The notes under the pieces were generated by a model. The model did no database searches. It was not told the DNA's origin and was given only the letters and a program-made list of their open reading frames with translations. Of a stretch of DNA of 11,613 bases, positions 1 through 6,234 are shown piece after piece; the stretch's first letter is position 1, and each line of letters starts with the position of its first letter. Made by a program: the position numbers and the translations under genes. Source of the stretch: Candidatus Desantisbacteria bacterium CG1_02_38_46 (GTDB lineage: Bacteria > Desantisbacteria > UBA1551 > UBA1559); assembly GCA_001871015.1 (NCBI GenBank), contig MNUO01000063.1:1-11613 (forward strand), in the 5' to 3' direction.

Positions 1-1368
1 AATGTTGAAGATTTTGAAATTGATAAATTAAAAGAGGATTTGGAAAAAGATATAAAACTATACAAAAAGATGTATGGTTTGGTTAAAGATATTAATGCCG
101 ATAATAAAAATCAAGAGCAGGACGATAAATTATATGTCTTAATTCAAAGATTGAAAAGTGATAAAAAATTAAATAATAAAGTTTTAATTTTTACTCAATA
201 TGCCGAGACAGCAAAGTATCTTTACGAGAACTTAAATCCCGAAGGAAAGCAAGAGATTGAATCAATAGACAGTACCGCCAAAAACAGAAGCGATATTATT
301 AATCGTTTTTCTCCGAAAGCAAATGAATATAATTTAAAAAATAACGAAAAAGAAATAAGATTACTGGTCTCTACTGATGTTTTAGCCGAAGGATTGAATC
401 TGCAGGACTGCGACAATATCATAAATTATGACCTTCATTGGAACCCGGTAAGGTTAATTCAAAGAATCGGACGCATTGACAGAATTGGTTCTGAGAATGA
501 GAAAATCTACAGTTATAATTTCTTACCTGAGACCGAATTGGATAAAAATCTTGGTTTGCACGAGAAACTAAGATATAGAATCCAGGAGATTCATAATACT
601 ATTGGTGAGGATGCCGAGATTTTAGATAAGAGCGAGCAACTGAATGAAGAGGCAATGTATGCCATTTACGAGGGTAACCAAAAGGAGATAGACAAATATG
701 AAGGGGAAGAAGACCTGATTGGAATTACAGAAGCAGAGGAAATTATCAGGGACTTGCAGTTGAATAATCCCGCCTATTTTAATTACATAACCAATTTAAG
801 GGATGGAGTGAGAAGTTGTATGTCAAAAAAAGTAAAGGGGAAATTTATCTTTTGTCAGGCAGGGAATTTTCAGCAGATATTCTTGGCAAGTGAAAAAGGC
901 AAAATAATAAGTAGAGACATTTCACAAGTGTTAGCAACTATCAAATGTAGCGAGAAAACAGAGACCAAAAAATTGCCGAAAGACCACAATAGAATTGCGA
1001 TGAAAATAAAAAGGTCTTTTGAGGAAGAGGTGAAGACAAGAGAAGCAGAAAAGGAATATACGATTAAATTACGGCAAGCACAAAGATATGTGCTCAGAGA
1101 ACTTAGATTGCAATTTGCTAAAACTGACGATGCGGATGAGAAGGAAAAAATAAATGTACTGGAGGAAACCTTCAGATGCACCCTATATCCGGCGGTAATG
1201 AAAGAACTCAACTTGGTTCGAAGAATGGGTATAACCGGAGAGGCATTGCTCAAGAGATTATCCGATATCTACTTTCAATATAATTTAAGGTCTCTGTTGG
1301 ACAGGGAAGTTAAAGGCGAAAAAGAACAAATTGTTCCAAGAATTATTTGTTCGGAGTCATTAATTTAA
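1..1368 (+). CDS. SNF2/superfamily-2 helicase, C-terminal part (5' end outside window)
   Basis: The frame is open from the first base, so this is the 3' part of a longer gene. The TTG at 40 is not a convincing start. The helicase C-terminal lobe is clear. A strand reading VLIFTQYAETAKYL (about 178-225) is the motif IV region. LLVSTDVLAEGLNLQ (about 361-405) is motif V, and RLIQRIGRIDRIGS (about 451-495) is motif VI with its arginine fingers. This combination is typical of SNF2/RapA-like ATPases that move along double-stranded DNA. The remaining 290 or so residues are charged, partly helical and not recognised. Similar large helicases occur in defence islands, for example DISARM DrmD or helicases next to orphan methyltransferases, but nothing here proves such a role. 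The N-terminal lobe with Walker A and DEAH motifs would lie upstream. It is separated from the secreted-protein gene by about 100 bases without a clear terminator. The helicase assignment is strong; the cellular role is unknown. Confidence 0.85.
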   Translation, partial: NVEDFEIDKLKEDLEKDIKLYKKMYGLVKDINADNKNQEQDDKLYVLIQRLKSDKKLNNKVLIFTQYAETAKYLYENLNPEGKQEIESIDSTAKNRSDIINRFSPKANEYNLKNNEKEIRLLVSTDVLAEGLNLQDCDNIINYDLHWNPVRLIQRIGRIDRIGSENEKIYSYNFLPETELDKNLGLHEKLRYRIQEIHNTIGEDAEILDKSEQLNEEAMYAIYEGNQKEIDKYEGEEDLIGITEAEEIIRDLQLNNPAYFNYITNLRDGVRSCMSKKVKGKFIFCQAGNFQQIFLASEKGKIISRDISQVLATIKCSEKTETKKLPKDHNRIAMKIKRSFEEEVKTREAEKEYTIKLRQAQRYVLRELRLQFAKTDDADEKEKINVLEETFRCTLYPAVMKELNLVRRMGITGEALLKRLSDIYFQYNLRSLLDREVKGEKEQIVPRIICSESLI

Positions 1369-1425
1369 ATTTAAAATTTAATTATGGATACATGCCATTG
1401 TTAAGAAATAGGGGAGGGGGTAAAA

Positions 1426-1455
1426 GAGATTGCTTCACTAACGTATCGCAATGAC
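1426..1455. repeat. Possible degenerate dispersed palindromic repeat
   Basis: The stretch begins GAGATTGCTTC and ends CGCAATGAC. It has short inverted arms ATTGC (1429-1433) and GCAAT (1448-1452) around a 14-base loop. From memory, it resembles the widespread REP-like intergenic palindrome that starts with GAGATTGCTTC and ends with CGCAATGACA in many bacterial genomes. The middle of this copy no longer pairs, so it would be a decayed member. It follows a purine-rich G-run (1411-1420) and abuts the ribosome binding site of the next gene. A chance match cannot be excluded from one copy. Confidence 0.4.
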
Positions 1456-1465
1456 AGGAGAAAAA

Positions 1466-2269
1466 ATGGAGAAAAGAATAGGGATAGGGTTGGGGATAAT
1501 TTTCTTGATAATCTTCTGTGGTTATGTTAATGCGGCAGATGTAGCGAAGGTAAAGTCGACAATTATTATTGACCATAACTGTACTGACATTTCAAAGATT
1601 CCGATGCAATGGATTGAGGCGGCTAAAGCAAAGATTAAACTGCACTATGCGCATACCTCGCACGGCGGACAAATCCTGGTAGGAATGGAGAAGATAGTAA
1701 AGTCAGAGCCCGGGTACAGTTTTATCAGGAAGAATAAGGGCCTTCCCGCGACTACAAATTCTTTAGCCATCTTTGACGGTCAGGAGAATGATACCTACAT
1801 TACTCCTGAAAAATACTGGGCTTCGGATGCGGGTAGAAAGGCAACCCAGAATGTGCTTGACCATAATCCGGAAATTAATCTGTCAATGTGGTCATGGTGC
1901 TGTCAGCAGAATGGCAATTCAGAGGAGACGGTCCAAAAATATCTGGAGGCAATGGATGTTTTTGAGAGAGCAAATCCGGGAGTAATATTTATCTATATGA
2001 CCGGTAATGCCCAGGCGAATTCTCGTAACCGGTATGCCCGTAATGAGCAGATTAGAAACTATTGTAAGGCGAATCAGAAGATTTTATTTGACTTTGCCGA
2101 CCTTGATTGCTGGTATGATGGAAGACAGCATTTGATTGGGGGAATTCCCGTTGAACATCCCCGGTATAAAGGTAATGAGGCGGCGCATACCACACGGGAG
2201 AGTTGCGAAATGAAAGGGAGGGCATTCTGGTGGATGATGGCAAGATTAGCCGGATGGGAAGGGAAGTAA
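1466..2269 (+). CDS. Secreted protein of unknown function
   Basis: I chose the ATG at 1466 over the in-frame ATG at 1451. AGGAG at 1456-1460 sits five bases before 1466, and the resulting protein (267 aa) begins with a classic signal peptide: MEKR, a hydrophobic stretch of about 15 residues (GIGLGIIFLIIFCGY), then VNA-AD as a likely cleavage site near residue 23. It should therefore be exported. The mature part opens with an IIIDHNCTDISKIP stretch, then LHYAHTSHGGQI (about residues 59-70), WSWCCQQNG, IYMTGNAQ and ILFDFADLDCW, and ends with AFWWMMARLAGW. I recall similar HTSHG/DFAD-type secreted proteins annotated as hypothetical in environmental genomes. The spacing of Ser, Gly/Asn and late Asp/His motifs is loosely reminiscent of SGNH-type hydrolases, but I cannot assign catalytic residues. 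It appears to be a free-standing gene, unrelated in theme to the defence genes on either side. Real gene: high confidence. Function: unknown. Confidence 0.8.
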   Translation: MEKRIGIGLGIIFLIIFCGYVNAADVAKVKSTIIIDHNCTDISKIPMQWIEAAKAKIKLHYAHTSHGGQILVGMEKIVKSEPGYSFIRKNKGLPATTNSLAIFDGQENDTYITPEKYWASDAGRKATQNVLDHNPEINLSMWSWCCQQNGNSEETVQKYLEAMDVFERANPGVIFIYMTGNAQANSRNRYARNEQIRNYCKANQKILFDFADLDCWYDGRQHLIGGIPVEHPRYKGNEAAHTTRESCEMKGRAFWWMMARLAGWEGK

Positions 2270-2372
2270 AAAAATCTTAAAAATTGGAAAAAAAAGATTT
2301 GAAAAACTTGTGGCAGAAGATCGGACATCATTTTGGTATGAATGAATAGGACTTACTCCAAAATCAACAAGT

Positions 2373-2394
2373 TTCTGGCAGATGATGGCAAGGT
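2373..2394 (+). repeat. Short degenerate copy of the 3' end of the secreted-protein gene
   Basis: Bases 2373-2394 match 2225-2246, inside the last codons of the secreted-protein gene, at 19 of 22 positions. The offset is 148 bases. Translated in the same sense, the copy reads FWQMMARSE where the gene reads FWWMMARLA. This suggests the tail of a decayed tandem paralogue or a small duplication. The match is short and chance is not ruled out. Confidence 0.35.
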
Positions 2395-2427
2395 CTGAAT
2401 TTTTTGAGTTTGAAAAAAGAGGCAAAA

Positions 2428-2647
2428 ATGTTTAAGCCAAACTTCAGAGTAACTAACAAAATAACTAAATATCTTACAGATATCGCTGCTGCCAGAGAAT
2501 TGATTCTCAATGCCTCACTTCTTCCCCAATCAGAATATGTTTAATGTCTCTGAACGGACAGCGCGGAGTCATTTAAACGAATTGGTAAAACTGGATTTGA
2601 TTAAGCCGGTTGGTCCTCAAAAAGGAAGATATTATATTTTAGTATGA
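2428..2647 (+). pseudogene. Fic-family protein remnant, catalytic core deleted
   Basis: An ATG at 2428 follows AGAGG (2418-2422) at good spacing. It opens a 38-codon frame beginning MFKPNFRVTNKITKYLTDIA, which looks like the N-terminal helix region of one Fic-protein family. It stops at 2542-2544. From about 2531, in a different frame, a winged-helix-like tail reads VSERTARSHLNELVKLDLI and ends at the TGA at 2645-2647. That is how Fic proteins of this family commonly end. The middle, including the HxFx(D/E)GNGR catalytic motif and roughly 250-300 residues, is absent. The two ends are therefore joined by an internal deletion plus a frame change, and the product cannot be an active AMP-transferase. 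It is not a copy of the intact fic gene at 10566, whose N-terminus differs. The family call rests on recognition of two short ends. Confidence 0.6.
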
Positions 2648-2690
2648 TTGCCGAGAAATTGCCGAGAAATTGCCGAGAAATTGCCGAGAA
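2647..2690. repeat. Four tandem copies of an 11-bp unit
   Basis: The unit ATTGCCGAGAA is repeated perfectly four times head to tail (2647-2657, 2658-2668, 2669-2679, 2680-2690), followed by a partial fifth (ATT). It starts on the last base of the Fic remnant's TGA stop. An ATG at 2644 overlaps that stop as ATGA and opens a 27-codon frame through the repeat (MIAEKLPRNCREIAEKF...), ending at 2725-2727. Because 11 is not a multiple of three, each gain or loss of a unit changes the downstream frame. No function is claimed. Confidence 0.9.
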
Positions 2691-2845
2691 ATTTCAAAAG
2701 AAGATACAAAATCTCAATCTTATCTAAAATCTTCCTTAATAAATTGTAATTACTATTGCTATGCAAACCCAGAACGTTAAGCTACAGATACTTGCCTCAA
2801 AATTTATCTATCCTCCAGACCAGAAGAATCTAACAGAAATATTAA

Positions 2846-3022
2846 AACCTTAGAAACCAGCATCAGCCTTTAGGCAGTGGTGTTGTGCCTTATAAGCAAT
2901 TCATAAAATATCTCAAAGAAATGAATTTTCAAGGTCCTGTTGTTATTGAATATATGCCTGAATACCAGGATAGGCTGATAGAAGATGTAAGCAGACTTCG
3001 CACCCCAAATCTTCTGCCCTAA
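2846..3022 (+). pseudogene. C-terminal fragment of a sugar phosphate isomerase/epimerase-like TIM-barrel protein
   Basis: This frame follows a stop at 2843-2845 and reads NQHQPLGSGVVPYKQFIKYL, then KEMNFQGPVVIEYMP, and terminates at TAA 3020-3022. The pattern H-x-PLG-x-G-x-V-x-Y-x-x-F, followed by about 15 residues and G-P-V-V-I-E, is the usual ending of the xylose isomerase-like / AP endonuclease 2 superfamily. There the last strand and helix close the barrel and the His and Glu can be active-site residues. Only about 58 residues remain of a protein normally near 260-300. There is no start codon with a ribosome binding site, so it is a remnant. The family call comes from motif recognition only. 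Confidence 0.5.
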
Positions 3023-3053
3023 ATAATAAACCAGCCATTCAACACCAATTTTC

Positions 3054-3083
3054 TTTACCTCTTCCCTCTTTTTGGTATATAAT
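3054..3083 (+). promoter_or_regulatory. Probable sigma-70-type promoter of the radC-fic cluster
   Basis: A perfect -10 box TATAAT lies at 3078-3083. A weaker -35-like TTTACC lies at 3054-3059, with an 18-base spacer. Transcription would begin near 3090, about 30 bases before the radC start. It is the only good promoter seen upstream of the cluster, and the short junctions downstream suggest it serves the whole operon. Confidence 0.5.
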
Positions 3084-3118
3084 AATTATGCTGGGAATAA
3101 TAAGGAGAGTCAGAACAA

Positions 3119-3838
3119 ATGAGTCCAAAGAGTCAGGAAGGTCACAGAAAGAGATTACGAGAGAAATTTATAAGATCCGGCGTTTTAGGATTTCATGATT
3201 ATGAAATAGTTGAATTGCTGTTAACTCTTGGAACTCCTCAGAAAGATTGCAAGCAACAAGCAAAAGAGGCTATAAGAAAATTCAAAACTCTTCGAGGTGT
3301 TCTTGAGGCACCAATGGAGGAACTTCAGAAGGTCAGGGGAATTGGACCTCACAATGTCTTTGGTATAAAACTTGTCCAGGAAGTAGCCAGAGAGTTTCTT
3401 AAAGAGAAGATTCTTGAAAAACCCATCTGTAAATCTTCAAAAGAAACTTTTGATTATCTTTATCACTCTATGCGTGACCTCAAAAAAGAAGTTTTTAAGG
3501 TCATTTTCTTAGATGGAAAGAATCAAATCGTAAACATTGAAAACTTATTTGAAGGCACACTGAATACATCGTCAATTTATCCCCGTGAGGTCATGAAAAG
3601 TGCCATCAAAAATAATGCTGTTGGCCTTATTTTTGTTCATAACCATCCTTCAGGAAACCCAGAACCTTCTCAAAGCGATAGGGATATAACGGAAGATTTG
3701 GTTTTTGCAGGTAGTCTTATGCAGATAAAAGTCTTGGACCATATTATCATCGGTGATAATAAATATTTTAGTTTTGCCGACGAAGGACTAATTAAAGAAT
3801 ATAATCTAAATTTTTTGAGTATCAAGAAAGAAAAATAA
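3119..3838 (+). CDS. radC: RadC-family JAB/MPN metalloprotein
   Basis: The 239-residue protein is full length for the RadC (UPF0758) family. The N-terminal half carries a helix-hairpin-helix region (about residues 58-92, with LQKVRGIGPHNVFGIKL), typical of non-specific DNA contact. The C-terminal half is the JAB/MPN+ domain with the zinc motif HNHPSGNPEPSQSD (174-187; H174, H176, D187) and a candidate catalytic Glu at 124 in LKKEVFKVIFLD. The metal site looks complete. AAGGAG at 3102-3107 precedes the ATG by 11 bases, and a TATAAT box lies further upstream. Despite its name, RadC has no firmly established repair function; copies in mobile and defence loci are common and may handle DNA or process proteins. 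Here it is the first gene of a restriction-type operon, five bases ahead of the ORF6N gene, which favours an accessory copy. Fold assignment is very sure; role is inference. Confidence 0.93.
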   Translation: MSPKSQEGHRKRLREKFIRSGVLGFHDYEIVELLLTLGTPQKDCKQQAKEAIRKFKTLRGVLEAPMEELQKVRGIGPHNVFGIKLVQEVAREFLKEKILEKPICKSSKETFDYLYHSMRDLKKEVFKVIFLDGKNQIVNIENLFEGTLNTSSIYPREVMKSAIKNNAVGLIFVHNHPSGNPEPSQSDRDITEDLVFAGSLMQIKVLDHIIIGDNKYFSFADEGLIKEYNLNFLSIKKEK

Positions 3839-3843
3839 GGAAT

Positions 3844-4362
3844 ATGAAAGAGTTGGTTCTGCAAGAAAGAATTGAACGGAAAATTCTGTTGATTCGGGGA
3901 TACAAAGTAATGCTTGATAGTGACCTTGCGCAACTCTATGGAGTCACTACAAAAAGACTTAATGAACAGGTACGCCGTAATATTAAGCGTTTCCCTGATG
4001 ATTTTATGTTTCAGCTTACAAAGAAGGAGTATGATTCTTTGAGGTCGCATTTTGCGACCTCAAAAGAGAGACGTGGCGGCCGTCGGTATCTTCCCTATAG
4101 TTTTACAGAGCAAGGCGTTGCAATGCTTTCGTCAGTACTTAATAGCGAGCGTGCGATACAGGTTAATATTGCCATTATGCGAGTATTTGTAAAAATCAGG
4201 AAGATTCTTTCAACCCATAAGGAACTTGCCTACAAGTTAAGCCAGCTTGAGAGAAAAATTGAGAAGCACGATGAAGAAATTCAGGCAATTTTTGAAGCGA
4301 TTCGTCAACTAATGATTCCTCCGGAGAAATCAAAAAGACAGATTGGATTTCATCCGGGCTAA
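3844..4362 (+). CDS. ORF6N-domain DNA-binding protein
   Basis: The 172-residue protein carries an ORF6N domain over about residues 10-95. It is recognisable from [47 protein letters not shown] and the [17 protein letters not shown] block. The C-terminal part (about 115-156) is rich in charged heptads ([22 protein letters not shown]) and is probably a coiled coil for oligomerisation. ORF6N and KilA-N proteins are presumed DNA-binding proteins of phages and mobile elements, and they often travel with restriction genes. The start lies five bases after the radC stop. The AAGGA overlapping that stop is only two bases from the ATG, so translation is probably coupled to radC. The gene contains a perfect hairpin at 4038-4064. 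It could be the operon's regulator or an anti-restriction-type factor; the sequence does not decide. Confidence 0.88.
   Translation: MKELVLQERIERKILLIRGYKVMLDSDLAQLYGVTTKRLNEQVRRNIKRFPDDFMFQLTKKEYDSLRSHFATSKERRGGRRYLPYSFTEQGVAMLSSVLNSERAIQVNIAIMRVFVKIRKILSTHKELAYKLSQLERKIEKHDEEIQAIFEAIRQLMIPPEKSKRQIGFHPG
4038..4064. repeat. Perfect 12-bp-stem hairpin inside the ORF6N gene
   Basis: The arms GAGGTCGCA (4041-4049) and TGCGACCTC (4053-4061) are exact reverse complements around a TTT loop. Three flanking T:A pairs (4038-4040 with 4062-4064) extend the stem to 12 bp. It lies in codons for [10 protein letters not shown]. It is not followed by a T-run on either strand, so it is not an intrinsic terminator. 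A symmetric site of this length could be an operator or a recombination or replication structure. Confidence 0.85.
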
Positions 4363-4373
4363 AAGGTGTATTT

Positions 4374-6224
4374 ATGAGTAAACTTAACAAAAATGAAATT
4401 GAATTTATCATTCAATGTCTAAAGCAAGGTAAGTCCCTTCCTGATAGTTACAGATATATTATCCCTTTTGAAACAAAGAAGGAATATGAATTAACTTATG
4501 AAGGTAAAGAACGGGAAGAAGATATACTTGCAGATACTATGGCAGTTCCTCTGCAACCTGTAAAGACATTTGGTAATGGAAATGGGGGCTGGACTAATAA
4601 ACTGATATTTGGGGATAATCTTCAAGTTCTTAAGGCTTTAATGGATGACCCGGAGGTTTATGATAAAAATACAGGAAGAGGAAAAGTAAGGCTAATTTAT
4701 ATTGATCCCCCTTTTGCCACAAAACAGGAATTCAAAGGAAGTCAGGATCAAAAGGCTTATCAGGACAAAATTGTAGGTGCTCAGTTTTTGGAATTTTTGA
4801 GAAAAAGGCTTGTCTTTTTGAGAGAGCTCTTGGCGGATGATGGGAGTATTTATGTGCATTTGGATTGGAAAAAAGCTCAATACGTCAAAACTATAATGGA
4901 CGAACTTTTTAGAGAAAATAATTTTAGAAATGAAATAATATGGTGTTATGAAAGAGCTCGTCCCGCTGAAAAACAATTTAAAAAAATTCATGAAAATATC
5001 TTATACTATTCCAAAAATTCAGAAAACTGGGTGTTTAATATTCAATATGTCCCGAGAAAAGGGGAAGTGCAACAACGGAAGGAGAGATATAAAACTGCTT
5101 ATGAAGGTAAAATATCAGGGGATTGGTGGGTAGATATTCCTTCTTTTGGTACAACAATGACGGCAAAGGAAAGGGTTGGTTTCCCAACGCAGAAACCAGA
5201 GAAATTGCTCGAACGAATCATCAAAGCATCCTCCAACCCTGCTGACCTTGTTTTGGACGCCTTTGCTGGCTCTGGAACAACAGGGGCGGTAGCAGAGAAA
5301 CTTGGTAGAAGATGGATAATGATTGATTGTGGCAAACTTGCCATTTACACAATGCAAAAAAGGTTACTCAATCTCAGATAAGAAATTGGAAACCGTGGAA
5401 AACCCCTAAAGCCAAAATCTTTCACACTCTATAATGCTGGTCTATATGACTATAAAATGGTCAAAGATTTACCCTGGAACAAATACCGGGAATTTGTGCT
5501 TAAACTTTTCCAATGCCGGGATGAGCCACATAGAATTGCTGGTGTAGAATTGGACGGCTATCTTGGTCGAGATTCGGTGATGGTTTTCAACTATAAAAAA
5601 CATAAAGATGTGATTTTAGACAGAGGATTTATTGATGACCTTCATAAAATCCTTGGTGATAAGATAGGCTATAAATTCTTTATTATTGCTCCCGCTGCAA
5701 GCGTGATGTTTTTTGAGGATTATATTGAAAAGGGAAAGACAAAATATTTTGCTCTGAGGATTCCCTATTCAATAATTGATGAACTTCATCGTAAAGGATT
5801 TACCCATATTAAGCAACCCATCAGAGAAGCAGATGTAAATGACACAATTGATGCGGTAGGATTTGATTTTATTCAGACTCCCAATGCTGAATGCGATTAT
5901 TTTATCGCTAAACCCGAAGGAGAACTTTTCAACGAGGCGGTGATCAAAATTAAAAAATTTAAAAGCAATATTCTATCAAAGAAACCTCTTAAATTTGAGA
6001 ATAGAGAAACTCTGTCAATGGTAATGGTTGATTATGATTATAATGGTGAGGTTTTTGACTTTGATGATGTCTTTTATGCTGAGGATTTAAAAAAGAATAA
6101 ATGGGAAATTCGTTTTGATGTTGATAAAATAGAGGATCAAATGATGATTATCTATATAGATATTTTCGGGAATGAAAAGAGGGAAGTTAAGGCGATAAAA
6201 GATTTTTGTAAATTCAAAAAATAA
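4374..6224 (+). pseudogene. Type III Mod-like adenine DNA methyltransferase, interrupted by one in-frame TAA
   Basis: Positions 4374-5381 encode 335 residues of a beta-class amino-methyltransferase (N6-adenine/N4-cytosine type). [11 protein letters not shown] is at 76-86 and the catalytic DPPF at 111-114. A short variable target-recognition stretch covers about 190-265, [12 protein letters not shown] is motif X at 272-283, and the AdoMet-binding [11 protein letters not shown] is at 294-304. A TAA at 5379-5381 follows LLNLR. The same frame then continues without interruption (EIGNRGKPLKPKSFTLYNAG) into a 255-residue region from ATG 5457 to 6224. That region includes LPWNKYREFVLKLFQCRDEP and IIDELHRKGF, which I recall as the normal C-terminal half of this methyltransferase family. 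With the stop read as one residue the protein would be 616 aa. The ATG at 5457 has no good ribosome binding site, so a separate gene is unlikely. The N-terminal piece keeps all catalytic motifs and might fold alone, but full activity is doubtful. Start: AAAAGGTG at 4361-4367, seven bases upstream, just after the ORF6N stop. Confidence 0.82.
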
Positions 6225-6229
6225 GGAGG
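6223..6229 (+). promoter_or_regulatory. Strong ribosome binding site of the AIPR gene
   Basis: AAGGAGG, an exact anti-Shine-Dalgarno match, overlaps the methyltransferase stop codon and lies five bases before ATG 6235. It fixes the AIPR start and indicates tight coupling to the upstream gene. It is the strongest such site in the cluster. Confidence 0.8.
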
Positions 6230-6234
6230 GCGCT

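Larger units (their letters stand above)
2270..3118. other. 850-base stretch without an intact gene (gene remnants)
   Basis: No intact gene is visible on either strand. From left to right it holds a 22-base near-copy of the upstream gene's 3' end (2373-2394), a Fic-family pseudogene (2428-2647), four tandem 11-bp units (2647-2690), a stretch with nothing recognisable (2691-2845), the C-terminal stub of a TIM-barrel isomerase-like protein (2846-3022), and a promoter (3054-3083). A 30-codon open frame at 2761-2853 resembles nothing I know. Several truncated unrelated genes in a row suggest repeated insertion and deletion at the edge of the operon that follows. Confidence 0.7.

Noticed and set aside
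870-1253. Open frame of 127 codons on the minus strand inside the helicase gene
   Set aside because: It is fully antiparallel to clear helicase coding sequence and its product is a low-complexity Ser/Leu/Phe-rich chain, typical of a shadow frame.
1324-1336. Small palindrome GAACAA-A-TTGTTC near the end of the helicase gene
   Set aside because: It is short, AT-rich and inside coding sequence; readily explained by chance and codon use.
1359-1383. AT-rich near-palindromic stretch just after the helicase gene as terminator or operator
   Set aside because: It contains only A and T apart from its edges, the pairing is imperfect, and such symmetry is expected by chance in AT-rich DNA.
2272-2300. 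Hairpin AAATCTT / AAGATTT after the secreted-protein gene as a terminator
   Set aside because: The stem is seven A/T-rich pairs with a 15-base loop and no T-run follows on the + strand. A minus-strand terminator is possible but there is no minus-strand gene to end.
3670-4050. Minus-strand open frame of 126 codons across the radC-ORF6N junction
   Set aside because: It overlaps two well-supported genes, resembles no family and has no ribosome binding site that I can see.
5457-6224. Independent gene downstream of the methyltransferase
   Set aside because: Its frame is the same as the methyltransferase, the 25 codons before its ATG are already family-like, and the ATG lacks a ribosome binding site. 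It is the C-terminal half of the same protein.
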